A DNA stretch of 64,000 nucleotides from Pseudofrankia coriaricola (GCF_001854805.1 NZ_MBLO01000265.1:35488-99487); one strand, 5' to 3'; shown: positions 18,472 to 26,888, counted from the stretch's first letter. Translations and numbers: made by a program. Notes: generated from the sequence alone by a model not told the origin.

Positions 18472-18550
18472 TGACCGGACGCTACATCGGTGAGCCCGTC
18501 GTCCGTCTCGCCGCGCGGGTCGTGCTCATGCATGCCAACGGCGCTGTGCT
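18472..18550 (+). pseudogene. Nudix hydrolase N-terminal fragment
   Basis: ATG at 18472 opens MTGRYIGEPVVRLAARVVLM followed by HANGAVL, which is the beginning of many Nudix hydrolases (strand before the Nudix box). The reading then changes into antisense of an acetyltransferase fragment and no Nudix box follows. It is a truncated 5' end left by a deletion with a breakpoint near 18550. Confidence 0.5.
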
Positions 18551-18820
18551 TCGTAGAGCTCGGACCGGTCGGCGGGCGGTGCGCAGGACGACGCGGTGCC
18601 GACCGCGAGTGCTCCCACAATCTGGCCATCGATCTCAGCGACACGGACGGCGTCCTCGTTGAGCCACGCGCGAAGCCGGTCCACGAAGCCGGGTCGGGCA
18701 GAGAACGGGGTCGCACCCCACTGGCCGTCACGCCCCCTGGATCACGAGCCATCGCACCGCGTCGTCGAACAGTGCGATCCATCCGTCCAGGTCCGCCGCT
18801 GCGCCCTTGCGGACCGTCAC
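18526..18820 (-). pseudogene. GNAT acetyltransferase, frameshifted and 3'-truncated
   Basis: Starting at a GTG at 18820, three bases after the vapC stop, the minus strand reads VTVRKGAAADLDGWIALFDD and AVRWLVIQG. After one extra base in the GGGGG run (about 18733-18737) it continues in the next frame as DGQWGATPFSARPGF, VDRLRAWLNEDAVRVAEIDG, QIVGALAVG and ELYEAQRRW before a stop. These are the N-terminal strands and helices of a GNAT N-acetyltransferase. The acetyl-CoA-binding Q/RxxGxG/A part is missing. Its spacing suggests it was once cotranscribed with vapBC. Confidence 0.7.
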
Positions 18821-18823
18821 AGG

Positions 18824-19231
18824 TTATGGCGCAAGCAGATCGACGGTGGTTCCGATCGCTTCGTAGGTAGTGGCGGCGCGACGGTCGAGGCTGAGCAACG
18901 TCGCGTCGTGTTCGGCGGCGGTGAAGGCGATCAGCGCGTCGTAGGCCGGGCCGCCGAGGATCTGGTTCGCTGCGACCGTGGCAAGGAGTTCCTGGTAGCC
19001 GGTCTCCGACAGGGTGAGGAGCGGGTCGGTGAACCGTTCGGTGAGGAAAGCGTGCACGATCGAGGGCTGGGCGCGGTGCGGCGGGGGCAGTCGGATCAGG
19101 ACGGAGTAGGTCTCGACCGCGGCGTGCGCGATCAGGCGTGGCTGGCTGGCCATCGCCTTGCGGGCGATGGCGTGATGTTCATGCCAGCTGGCAAAGGCTG
19201 CCACCACCACGCTGGTGTCGCACGCGTTCAT
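18824..19231 (-). CDS. vapC: VapC-type PIN-domain toxin
   Basis: A 135-residue protein from the ATG at 19231. MNACDTSVVVAAF carries the first PIN Asp (Asp5), HAAVETYSVLIRLP holds the conserved Glu (about residue 40), and GGPAYDALIAFTAAEHDATL has the third Asp (about 97) near LLSLDRRA with the fourth. The length and acidic spacing are normal for VapC ribonucleases. The start overlaps the antitoxin stop as ATGA (19228-19231). Expected targets are tRNA or rRNA; the specific one is unknown. The upstream in-frame extension to 19489 is antitoxin read out of frame. Confidence 0.88.
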   Translation of the reverse strand: MNACDTSVVVAAFASWHEHHAIARKAMASQPRLIAHAAVETYSVLIRLPPPHRAQPSIVHAFLTERFTDPLLTLSETGYQELLATVAANQILGGPAYDALIAFTAAEHDATLLSLDRRAATTYEAIGTTVDLLAP

Positions 19232-19473
19232 CGCCGGGTCCGTTCCAGCGTCTCGCGGACCAGGTCGGCCGTCAGCACTGGCATCTCGGTGTCGGCGACG
19301 GCGACCAGCCCGTCTCCGTCGTCCACCAGCCGCATCGGCGTGGGAGCTGGGACGATCTCCAGGCGTCCGTTCCGTTCCGCGATCTCGAGGGGCTGGCCGG
19401 GCGAGAGCCCGAGAGAGTCGCGTAGCGCCTTGGGGACGACGACCCGGCCGGCGGCGTCGATGGCAGTCCGCAT
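19228..19473 (-). CDS. vapB: VapB antitoxin, AbrB/MazE-type DNA-binding
   Basis: An 81-residue protein. MRTAIDAAGRVVVPKALRDS then LGLSPGQPLEI is the SpoVT/AbrB swapped-hairpin DNA-binding domain (residues 1-48). The C-terminal tail (about 50-81, ending in VRETLERTRR) should wrap the VapC active site. It is the first gene of the pair, as usual for autoregulated antitoxins. A plus-strand recombinase remnant begins just upstream at about 19500, so little of the original promoter may be left. Confidence 0.88.
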   Translation of the reverse strand: MRTAIDAAGRVVVPKALRDSLGLSPGQPLEIAERNGRLEIVPAPTPMRLVDDGDGLVAVADTEMPVLTADLVRETLERTRR

Positions 19474-19499
19474 GCCAGAAAACTACCACTCGCCTCGCC

Positions 19500-20420
19500 A
19501 GCGATTCTGGCTCAGCCCCGCTCGAGCCCGCGTCGGAGCCGGCTCGCCGTCATGACGAAGGTCCGGTCCTTCTACCTCGACATCCAGGAATGGGCACTCG
19601 AAGACCCCTCCTGGGCGCCTTGGGCGGTCCCCTGCCCGGTCCGCCGCGGCGACACCGTCGGCATGGCGAAGGCCAACGCCAGACCACCGCCGCGATGCAT
19701 CAACGGGTCCGTGACCGCCTCCCGCACCTGCCAGCTCTGGTTGACGCCGCCGAACGCGACCTCGCCGAGCAGACCGCGCTGCTCACCGCGGCGCGGGCGA
19801 CGGCGGTGGGACAGACCCTCGAGCACCACGGACAGTCGTTCCGCCGGGTCGTGGCCAAGTCCTACGCCCGCGGCGGGGCGAACGCCGGTCCTCCAAGAGT
19901 CCTGATCGAGGACACCGCCGACGGCGAGCTGATCGACGTGACCCGCGGCGAGGACGAAGCGTTCTGGGCCTGGGCCATCATCGAGACCCTCCGACACAGC
20001 GGTGTCCGGATCGAGGAGCTGCTCGAGATCACACACCTCGCGTTGGTCTCCCACCGGCTGCCGAACACCGGCGAGATCGTCCCGCTCCTGCAGATCGTGC
20101 CGTCCAAGAGCAACGAGGAACGACTCCTGCTCGTCAGCCCGGAACTCGCCAGCGTCCTCGCGACGATCGTGACCCGGCTACGGGCCGACAGCGGCGGCAC
20201 GATCCCGTTGACCATCCGCTACGACGCCAACGAGCGCACGGAAGGGCCGCCGTCGCCGCACCTGTTCCAACGGCGAGTCAGCTGGCGGTCCGAGGTGATC
20301 AGCCCCCGCACCGTCGAGAACCTGATCAACCGCGCGCTCGACCGGGCCGGCCTCGTCGACGCCGCCAACCGGCCCCTGCGCTACACCCTGCACGACTTCC
20401 GCCGCATTGTCTTTGCTTAG
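19500..20420 (+). pseudogene. Tyrosine recombinase of a Tn554-like element, frameshifted and truncated
   Basis: The first frame gives MTKVRSFYLDIQEWALEDPS and WAPWAVPCPVR (from 19552). About 19660-19690 the reading shifts to HQRVRDRLPHLPALVDAAE, then ETLRHSGVRIEELLEITHLA (first catalytic Arg), VPLLQIVPSKSNEERLLLVS (Lys hairpin) and PLRYTLHDFRR (His-x-x-Arg). It stops within a few codons of that box, so the final GH[R/K] box and the catalytic Tyr are gone. The family is the site-specific integrase found with DUF6262-type partner proteins in actinobacteria. Both 5' and 3' ends are missing. Confidence 0.8.
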
Positions 20421-20510
20421 TTGTCGTGTTGCGATTACGCCCAGCAGCCAGCGAGAGCTGGGTGTTTGCGTTTTGCCAGAGGCCGTGTGGTGTTTCTATG
20501 GTCTCCGGTC

Positions 20511-20633
20511 ATGATCTTGAGCTTCTTCGCGTCCCAAGGTTGGGATAGCTGGGACGTCGAGCGTCGGCCGCTGATTCCGGAGCGGATGCCGGTGCTGGTG
20601 GATGACGATCTGCGGTTCGAGGACGGTCCAGCG
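20511..20633 (+). pseudogene. N-terminal fragment of a second recombinase
   Basis: ATG at 20511 gives MILSFFASQGWDSWDVERRP and LIPERMPVLVDDDLRFEDGP. This is the start of the companion integrase that precedes the TnpC-like gene in such elements. The coding then passes into another frame inside the next gene. An internal deletion has fused the first 41 codons of this integrase to the partner gene. Confidence 0.65.
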
Positions 20634-21069
20634 CACCGCCAACGAGAACCGGATCCGCGCTGCCATGGACCGGCTCCTGCGCGGCGAGATCCCGCCCGGT
20701 GGCCGCTGCGACATCACAACCCTGGCCGTCGAGTCCGGCGTCGACCGCACCGCCTTCTACGGCACCCGGCCCTACGCCGATCTCCGCGCTGAGTTCGAAC
20801 GGCGCCTACGGACCCTCCAGCAGGCTGGCGATCAGCCCGACCCGCGCGACGCGCAGATCACCCGCCTCAAGACCGAGATCATCGGGCTGAAGAACCGTGT
20901 GGTCGAGTCAACCAGCACGATCAACGAACTCACCGAGTTCCAGACCCAGGCCCTCGCGCGACTCGCCGCTCAACACGACGAGATCATCCGTCTGCGGGCC
21001 GCCGCCACCTCCGCCAGCCGAGTCAGCCGACTTCCGCAACGGGCAGCGACCATCGGCTCTTGCAACTGA
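20602..21069 (+). CDS. DUF6262/TnpC-like partner of the recombinases
   Basis: The frame is 155 codons; the native part begins at about 20626 (VQRTANENRIRAAMDRLLRG). DITTLAVESGVDRTAFYG is a TetR-like helix-turn-helix, and the rest (about 75-140) is a coiled coil with regular Leu/Ile/Arg spacing (ITRLKTEIIGLKNRVVES). The order matches the small DNA-binding partner of Tn554-family transposition proteins. The true start was probably lost in the deletion that joined it to the recombinase fragment. The product is likely non-functional without its recombinases. Confidence 0.6.
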   Translation: MTICGSRTVQRTANENRIRAAMDRLLRGEIPPGGRCDITTLAVESGVDRTAFYGTRPYADLRAEFERRLRTLQQAGDQPDPRDAQITRLKTEIIGLKNRVVESTSTINELTEFQTQALARLAAQHDEIIRLRAAATSASRVSRLPQRAATIGSCN

Positions 21070-21304
21070 CCGAGCGACCAGGCCGACAGCGAAGCGGCGT
21101 CGGTGTTCGGACAAGGCAAGGGGTCGGCCAAGATACGACGGAAACCGGCAACCAGTGATCTTGAGTTGAACTTGCCGCAGGTGAGGTGCTGGGGCGGATC
21201 GGCGTCGGCTGCCCGACCAGGGACAGCGATGCGCAAACGCAGCCGGAGGCCCGATCTTGTGTCACCGCTCGCAGTGGACTTCTTCGCGTACCCGCTCAGA
21301 TCGG

Positions 21305-21886
21305 TCAACGGCGCACCTGATAGCGCAGGTGAAGCACCCGGTTGCCCTGAATCGTCACGTCAGGATCCTCCAACAGGTGCTGCGCGTCGACCGACCCGAA
21401 GTAGCGCTTGCCGGACCCGAACACGACGGGTACGACGTCCATGCGCACCTCGTCGACCAGGCCCGCGGCAAGCACCTGGCCACCGACCTCGCCAGCGGCG
21501 ACCTCGACCACGCGGTCACCCGCAAGCTCCTGCGCCTTGGCCACGGCTGCCTCGACGCCGTCGACGAAGTGAAACGGCGCCTCGGGGTCCCAGCCCTCGG
21601 GCTGCGGCCGGTGCGTCACGACGACCACGTGGTCGATCCCGCTCGGAGGCTTCCCGTCCCAGCCGTCCGTCAGGTCGAAGACGTGGCGGCCGACGACTGT
21701 CGTCCCGATCTGGTCCCAGTACGGCCGGATGTAGTCGTAGGACGTCTGCGACACCTTCACCTCGCCGCTCTTGTCCAACGGGACGTCACCGCTGGACAAC
21801 CAGTCGAACAGCGGTCCGGGCTGGTCATTCTCGTCCGCGATGAAGCCGTCCACCGACACCGAGCTGTACATGACCACCTTGCCCAC
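21305..21886 (-). CDS. Dihydrofolate-reductase-like (RibD C-terminal) protein
   Basis: A 193-residue protein from a GTG at 21886, chosen because GAGGAG lies six bases upstream. VVMYSSVSVDGFIADENDQP is the first strand and Ser-Val-Asp-Gly loop of the RibD-C/DHFR fold, GTTVVGRHVFDLTDGW the second (NADPH-binding) segment, and VEVAAGEVGGQVLAAGLVDE the third with the Gly-rich turn. VPVVFGSGKRYF closes the family pattern. Such stand-alone proteins are NADPH-dependent reductases of unknown physiological substrate. It follows the AraC gene by 65 bp and may be its target. Confidence 0.88.
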   Translation of the reverse strand: MGKVVMYSSVSVDGFIADENDQPGPLFDWLSSGDVPLDKSGEVKVSQTSYDYIRPYWDQIGTTVVGRHVFDLTDGWDGKPPSGIDHVVVVTHRPQPEGWDPEAPFHFVDGVEAAVAKAQELAGDRVVEVAAGEVGGQVLAAGLVDEVRMDVVPVVFGSGKRYFGSVDAQHLLEDPDVTIQGNRVLHLRYQVRR

Positions 21887-21951
21887 GGGGCTCTCCTCTG
21901 CTCGGGGTGCCCCCAAACTAGCGAGTCGTGAGCTGTCGCTCTTGTAAGAAA

Positions 21952-22902
21952 TCAATCGGCCGGCAGCGACCAGCCGTCCAGCACGCTGCCGGGATGCTCG
22001 CGCAGGAAGCGCCGCCGTACTTCGATGTACCGGGTTGGAGTGAGCCCGGTGAACGCCCGGAACTCGTGGCCGAAGTGGGCCTGGTCGAAGTAGCCTGCGC
22101 CAGCGGCGACGTCGCCCCAGTCGATCGGTTCGGCGGGGTCGATCGCAAGCACGGTCGCGGCAAAGCGTTGGGAGCGGGCCAGCCGTTTCGGCGTGACACC
22201 GATGAGCTCCTTGAACCGCTGTGCCAGATGAGTGCTGCTGACACCGGCTGCCACGCTCAGGTCGCCGATCGCCACCGCCCCGCTGGTCGCCGCGATGACG
22301 CTGCTCGTATGGCGGACCAGCCCCAGGCCGGCGGTCTCACGCAGCCGTCGCGTCAGCTCCTCCTCGAGCAGCGTCAGCATCTCGTGCGGTCCGTCCGCCG
22401 TGGCCAGCCGGTCTCGCAGCTCGGCAACGGCGGGCCGGCCCCAAACCTGCTCTACCGTCACCGGCCGGTCACACAGCTCGGCCGCCGGCATCGGCAGGAA
22501 CGGCGCCAGCCCCCACGGCTTGACGTGCGCGCCGACGGACTTGGTCCAGAGTGGGTAGCCGAACTCCCACGCGCGGGTGGGCGTGGCGACCACGCAGCCG
22601 TCGGCGTACTCGGCCGTCTCGATGTCGGTGCCGGCGCGGATGCGGAACGGCGCCCCGAGGTTGACGATGAGCAGCGGCGCCGGCGCGGGCGGCAGCGTCA
22701 GCCGGGCGTACGGCGGCGCACCCTCCAGGTAGTAGAGGTCGTCGATCAGCCCGTCCAGCGGCGGTCGCGGCACTCTGGACACGTACTCCACGCGCACAGC
22801 ATCGCCGACGCCCCGCCGGCATCGCGCGCCGGGATGATCCAGCCGCGCTGCCGCCAGCATCGAGCCGGCGCCGATCCCGGACGAACGCCCGGCCGCGGAC
22901 AT
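21952..22902 (-). CDS. AraC-family transcriptional regulator
   Basis: Up to 316 residues. The N-terminal ligand-like domain (PAPAPLLIVNLGAPFRI, about 70-90) matches the group with a DUF6597-like sensor. The C-terminal HTH pair is AIGDLSVAAGVSSTHLAQRF (about 215-235) and DVAAGAGYFDQAHFGHEFRA (about 265-285) with the end motif FTGLTPTRY. The first ~35 codons are atypical. A GTG at 22797 (VRVEYVSRVPRPPLDG) is an equally good start. It probably controls itself and the DHFR-like gene downstream. Confidence 0.85.
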   Translation of the reverse strand: MSAAGRSSGIGAGSMLAAARLDHPGARCRRGVGDAVRVEYVSRVPRPPLDGLIDDLYYLEGAPPYARLTLPPAPAPLLIVNLGAPFRIRAGTDIETAEYADGCVVATPTRAWEFGYPLWTKSVGAHVKPWGLAPFLPMPAAELCDRPVTVEQVWGRPAVAELRDRLATADGPHEMLTLLEEELTRRLRETAGLGLVRHTSSVIAATSGAVAIGDLSVAAGVSSTHLAQRFKELIGVTPKRLARSQRFAATVLAIDPAEPIDWGDVAAGAGYFDQAHFGHEFRAFTGLTPTRYIEVRRRFLREHPGSVLDGWSLPAD

Positions 22903-23237
22903 TCGCGTGGGATACGCGTGCTGCGTGAGAGATGGAGGTCCACAAGCTCGAGCTCGGGACCTGCGGCCGTCCCTACGGCACCCCCGGCAAACACGAGCAC
23001 GCCTGCTTAACCGAAATAATCTTGAGGTAGGTTCGCGTCCAGTTCGAGAGCGTTTGGTAGCGCAGGGTGACAGTTGGAATCTTCGCGGAGCATGACACTC
23101 GGGCGTGTCGCGGCGACTGCTGCAATGCAGCGCAAGGCGGCAGCCTGGCTGTACCGCTTCGCGACAGATGCGGACGTTCGATCACGTCACGTATGCGCGC
23201 TCACGGGACGATGGCCAGCTGTCCATAGTGGACTCGG
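22903..23237. other. Intergenic, nothing recognised
   Basis: About 335 bp between the AraC gene and the DUF1835 gene. I find no ORF with protein character, no tRNA fold and no clear repeat. The AraC promoter should lie at its left side. Confidence 0.5.
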
Positions 23238-24341
23238 TCAGGAGTGTGTGATGGTTTCGGTCGCGTCGTTCCAGCGCCAGGGCACGTGGTGCCCGCGCAG
23301 GTGTACCCCACCAATCCACCGGTTGATGCCGTTGAGCGTCCCGTGGTCCGCCACGCCAGCGAGCACCCGTGCTCCCGTGTCGGTCAGGCGCAGGCTGGTT
23401 TCGCGGTCAACCGGATGGTCCGCCGGCTCGGCGTGAAGGAGCGGGATCCGGGCGTGCGCCATCCGGTCCATCATCGCGAAGGACCAGCTGTCGCCCAGGT
23501 ACGGGCGCGTTTCCCGCGCGGCGGCGCGGACGAACGCCGTGCCCGCCGCGGCTGCGCCGTCGGCGACCGCGGCCAGGATCCGCCGTTCGGTCAGCGACAA
23601 CCCGTCGCGGGTCGACGGGTACTCCCTGCTGAGCCGGTCGAACGCCTCCCCCAGGAACCGCAGCTCACTTGAGCGACTGCCGGCGATGGCGGGCAGACCG
23701 TCTGGCGTCGGCGCCCGGAAGGCGGCCCACGCATCGGTAGCGAGCTGGAGCGCGGCGGGGGTCAGCCGGGCGCACGCGTTCGTGGCGGGTAGTTCGCGCA
23801 GTTGCTCGGCGGTCAGCTCGCCGAGACCGCCGAAGCGGGCGATGCCGGGGTGTTCACCGATGCAGATCAGGGTGATGCGCTGCGCCGGCACGCCGAGGTC
23901 GGCGAGGCGAGCGAGGATCTGGATGATCTGGAGCTGGTCGTACAGATCCGCCTCAAACCACAGTACGTACTCGCCGTCGCGGTTGGCCGCCAGGGCCCGG
24001 TCCCGCTCGGCGAACATGTCGGAACCCTCCGCGCGGTCGTCCACGTGCGCCCCGACCAGAAAGGCGGCTCTGATCTGGCGGAGCTCCTCGGAACCCACCG
24101 CCGGCACCGGCCCCTCGTGGAGCGAGTCGCGCCAGTACAACACCCGGGACGCGAGCCCGGTCCCGGGCAGATCCGTGGAATCGCCGTTGCTCACGTGCAG
24201 AGCCGCCAGCATCGCCTGGTCGGCGGGCACCGGTAGGCCCGGCCGTTCGGCCAGGACCTGGCTGCGGGCGGTCGCGTAGGCCTCGCCGGTCTTGGCCATT
24301 CGGGCGCGTACACGCTGTTTGAAGTCGGCCTTCTTGGTCAT
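23238..24341 (-). CDS. DUF1835 domain protein
   Basis: A 367-residue soluble protein. After a basic start (MTKKADFKQRVRARMAKTGE) comes LHVSNGDSTDLPGTGLAS with VLYWRDSLHEGPVP, the hallmark of DUF1835. LWFEADLYDQLQIIQILARL follows, and the C-terminal half (about 240-360) has winged-helix character, ending GVHLRGHHVPWRWN. The function is unknown; members are scattered in soil bacteria. A short frame (24338-24541) overlaps its start as ATGA, but I see no evidence that it is a gene. Confidence 0.8.
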   Translation of the reverse strand: MTKKADFKQRVRARMAKTGEAYATARSQVLAERPGLPVPADQAMLAALHVSNGDSTDLPGTGLASRVLYWRDSLHEGPVPAVGSEELRQIRAAFLVGAHVDDRAEGSDMFAERDRALAANRDGEYVLWFEADLYDQLQIIQILARLADLGVPAQRITLICIGEHPGIARFGGLGELTAEQLRELPATNACARLTPAALQLATDAWAAFRAPTPDGLPAIAGSRSSELRFLGEAFDRLSREYPSTRDGLSLTERRILAAVADGAAAAGTAFVRAAARETRPYLGDSWSFAMMDRMAHARIPLLHAEPADHPVDRETSLRLTDTGARVLAGVADHGTLNGINRWIGGVHLRGHHVPWRWNDATETITHS

Positions 24342-24569
24342 CGTTCGTCTCCCGCGCCCCGTCGCAGATCCCCCAGCGACCGGTGCGGCGGGCGCACGAT
24401 CGACAACGAATCGCCGGCCGAGAGGTAGACCTCCCTTTGCCTCCTCGGGTGACCCGGCTGGGGCGGGTCGCTGGAGGTTGGGCGCGGACGGACGCCCTCG
24501 GCCAAGATACCCACTCCGCCGGCAGTCGCCATATCAAACATGAGCGGATGTACGGACGGTTTTGTGGAT

Positions 24570-24785
24570 CAGCCGTTGGAACTCGACCTTCCCACGGCCG
24601 GACCGAATCGGAGGGCTCCAGGTCTGCTCGAACACGTCGTAGGCGGCCACCAGCGGCAGGGCAGCCTTGCCCGCCCGGACCCGGAGGATGATCGCGGTCA
24701 AGATCTCCCCGAGCTCTGGTGAAACCAGTAGCAGTCGCTCCGCATCGGTCTTAGCGGTCTTCTGCTTCGCGGGCACGAACCGCTT
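24570..24785 (-). pseudogene. Internal fragment of a Tn554-like recombinase
   Basis: The minus strand reads TDAERLLLVSPELGEILTAI and AALPLVAAYDVFEQTWSPP, the segment between the Lys hairpin and the His-x-x-Arg box. It matches the equivalent region of the 19.5-20.4 kb recombinase (NEERLLLVSPELASVL). Both flanks are unrelated sequence, so only about 70 codons survive. Confidence 0.7.
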
Positions 24786-24811
24786 CAGCCGCCGTTCCTG
24801 CGAGGATCGCG

Positions 24812-25078
24812 GCGACCTCCGCCACCAAGGCGCAGTACGGAGCGGCGAAGGCTGCCGAGGTCTATCTCGCGTCGGCGTTCGCTCGGGAGCTGGCGCCCTT
24901 CAACGTGCGGGTGAACACGGTCAGCCCGGGTTCGATCCTGTTTCCTGGGGTGGTTGGGAGCGCTATTCCCGGCAGAACCCGGAGAGTTTCGACGAGTTCG
25001 TGCGGCGGGACTTTCCGGCGCAGCGGCTCGGGACCGCCGGCGAGGTCGCCGACGTGGTCACCTTCCTGCTGTCTGCCG
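24812..25078 (+). pseudogene. SDR C-terminal fragment with frameshift
   Basis: The plus strand reads ATKAQYGAAKAAEVYLASAF (the Tyr-x-x-x-Lys catalytic helix) and RELAPFNVRVNTVSPGSILF. A one-base loss in the GGGG run at about 24950 is followed in the next frame by WERYSRQNPESFDEFVRR and AEVADVVTFLLSA-type sequence (GTAGEVADVVTFLLSAG). The cofactor-binding N-terminus and the C-terminal end are absent. The 3' breakpoint, at about 25078, abuts the end of the convergent partner gene. Confidence 0.75.
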
Positions 25079-25399
25079 GGCGGCGCGGGCCTGGGTGTGC
25101 AGGGCCGCGTAGAAGTCGTCGGACGAGCCGTCCTCGCGGATGCCGGCCGCGACCAGCCAGTCGTGGACCTCGGTGGCGTCATCGGAGTAGGCCGCGCCAC
25201 GCCACCGGCCGATCTTGACCTTGAACAGGACGACGTCGTCGATCGCGCGGATCCGTTCGTGTGGGGTGTCCGGGTCGGCGAACTGCTCGGTCGCCTTGGC
25301 CAGGAGGGGATGGCCGACCTGGTCGAGGGGTGTGTTGGCCGGTGGGACGGGCAGGCGCAGGTCCTCGCGGAGGCAGCGCAGGGTGGGTCGGACGGGCAT
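25058..25399 (-). CDS. Partner protein of an unrecognised RHH module (copy A, full length)
   Basis: A 113-residue protein. RPTLRCLREDLRLPVPPANT, HPLLAKATEQFADPDTPHER and IRAIDDVVLFKVKIGRWRG are followed by DDATEVHDWLVAAGIREDG. I recognise no family. It lies four bases downstream of a ribbon-helix-helix gene and has a truncated homologue next to a homologous RHH gene at 26.7 kb, plus a fragment at 6.35 kb. A conserved two-gene unit with an RHH-like first gene suggests a toxin-antitoxin arrangement, but no toxin motif is visible. The native C-terminus may end shortly before 25058, where it meets the SDR fragment. Confidence 0.65.
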   Translation of the reverse strand: MPVRPTLRCLREDLRLPVPPANTPLDQVGHPLLAKATEQFADPDTPHERIRAIDDVVLFKVKIGRWRGAAYSDDATEVHDWLVAAGIREDGSSDDFYAALHTQARAARQTAGR

Positions 25400-25403
25400 T
25401 GGG

Positions 25404-25685
25404 TCAGGTCTCCCAGTCTCCGGCGCCGCCGAGTTGCTCGATCCGTTCCGGGGACAGCCCGGTCAGCGCCGCGACGCTCGCTGAAAGGGAGCCGTCGAGG
25501 ACCCTCATCGAGGCGACCATCCCCTGGCGGATCTCCTCGCGGCGCTGCTCCAGGTAGATCTGGACGGCTTCGGCGACGAGGTCCTTCTTTGACATGCCGA
25601 GGAAGTGCGCCGCCTGCGAGATCAGCTCATCCGTCGCCGGGTCGACCTTCAACGGCGCCTGACGGCGCGGTCCCACGGTTGTCAT
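25404..25685 (-). CDS. Ribbon-helix-helix-like protein, candidate antitoxin (copy A)
   Basis: A 93-residue protein. APLKVDPATDELISQAAHFL then GMSKKDLVAEAVQIYLEQRR has the strand-helix-helix spacing of RHH DNA-binding proteins. The C-terminal helix (about 58-93) is acidic. It is 66% or so like the plus-strand copy at 26425 by eye, including the MSKKDLV core. It is first in a pair with the unrecognised partner gene, separated by four bases. Confidence 0.7.
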   Translation of the reverse strand: MTTVGPRRQAPLKVDPATDELISQAAHFLGMSKKDLVAEAVQIYLEQRREEIRQGMVASMRVLDGSLSASVAALTGLSPERIEQLGGAGDWET

Positions 25686-26424
25686 GGCTGCCTCACCTCC
25701 GACACCAGAGTACCTAAGTACCTCAGGATGAGGTGAGTCGAGGGCAACCCTTCAGCCTGTGCGCTCCCGGCATCCCTTGGGTCATCGTGGGCGGCATCGT
25801 CAGAGCTCTCGTGGGTGGAGGCGTCGATCATCGGCGCGGGGTGCCGTGGCGATGTTTCCAGTTAGGCGACAGGGCGCACGGTGTCGTGCGCGAGGGCTGG
25901 GGCTGTGCCGGTGGAAGCGTTGATGCGGCTGTTGGGGGACCGGCGGGTGGTGGCCGGACCGGCCGCTGTCGGGAGACAGCCCGGGGCCGCGCGGGTGCCG
26001 ATTGGGGACGTCGACACGGAGCTGGCCAGGCGTCAAATCGCATCGAGGCGGAACACGCGTGCCGAGCGTCGGCAGCCGGCCCCGATTGATCGTCGAGCAG
26101 TGCCCAGAGCGAACGGCCCGTCAGCTGCTCCAGCTCGACAGTCTCCTGCCGGACGATCAGGCCCTGCGCCAGGGAGGTGCGCACCCTCTCGCCGAGATGA
26201 CCACCGAACCACTCTTCGGCCCACCCGGCCACCTCAGCCGACGCCGGGGGCTGCGAGAGCCGGTGTTCCGAGGCCAGGGCGAGCTCGCAGAGGTGGCGGC
26301 ACGGCACGACGGCAAATGGCAACCTCCACCCCGGCCGGCGAGTTGATCTCGATGAGCTCCGACGGGTACCTTTGAGGTACTGGAGGTACTGAGGTCCCCT
26401 AGCGGGAGGAGGTAGACGCGGCGC
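25686..26424. other. Spacer between divergent RHH modules, with a gene remnant
   Basis: No complete gene is visible in 740 bp. On the minus strand, 26085-26310 reads HLCELALASEHRLSQPPASA, EVAGWAEEWFGGHLGERVRT and SLAQGLIVRQETVELEQLTG, which looks like coding sequence, but I cannot name the family and neither end is clear. The promoters of both divergent RHH genes must lie here. No palindrome stood out. Confidence 0.4.
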
Positions 26425-26700
26425 ATGAACGATCAGACTCCCCGGCAGGTCGCGGTCAAGGTCTCCCCGGAAGGGGACAAGCTGATCACCAGTGGCGCGC
26501 ACTACCTCCACATGAGCAAGAAGGATCTCGTCGAGGCCGCGGTCGTGTTCTACCTGGACGCCCGCCGTGAGGAGATGCAGGCCGGGATGCGGGAGTTGCT
26601 GCGCGAGCTCGACGGTAGCCGCGCGTCGCGGATCGCGATGCTGGCAGGGATGACCCGCGCCGAACTCGACGCCGTCGGCGGCGTCGACGAGGACGACTGA
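26425..26700 (+). CDS. Ribbon-helix-helix-like protein, candidate antitoxin (copy B)
   Basis: A 91-residue protein. VAVKVSPEGDKLITSGAHYL then HMSKKDLVEAAVVFYLDARR matches copy A residue for residue at the core (MSKKDLV, YL-x-x-RREE). The acidic tail ends GGVDEDD. The RBS is GGAGGAG just upstream (26405-26411). It is followed two bases later by a truncated partner gene, so the module is a divergent duplicate of 25058-25685. Confidence 0.7.
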   Translation: MNDQTPRQVAVKVSPEGDKLITSGAHYLHMSKKDLVEAAVVFYLDARREEMQAGMRELLRELDGSRASRIAMLAGMTRAELDAVGGVDEDD

Positions 26701-26702
26701 TC

Positions 26703-26888
26703 GTGGCCCGACGGGCTCGCCCCACGCTGCGCTGCCTGCGAGAAGATCTCGCCTTGCCGATTCCGCGCGCGGACACGCCGTTGGAGGACGTCGATCATCC
26801 GCTGCTCGGCAAGGCCAGCGACCGCTTCGCCGACGACGGCACGCCACAGGAACGGATCGTCGCGATCGACGATCTTCGGCGACGGTAG
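26703..26888 (+). pseudogene. Partner protein of the RHH module (copy B, truncated)
   Basis: From a GTG at 26703: RPTLRCLREDLALPIPRADT and HPLLGKASDRFADDGTPQER then IVAIDD, after which the frame becomes LRRR and stops. Copy A continues with VVLFKVKIGRWRG and about 50 further residues, which are missing here. The break is followed directly by a fragment of another gene, so this is a deletion chimera. Confidence 0.65.

Noticed and set aside
24338-24541. 67-codon frame overlapping the DUF1835 start as ATGA
   Set aside because: The overlap is suggestive, but the translation has no fold-like pattern, no RBS and no homologue I recognise.
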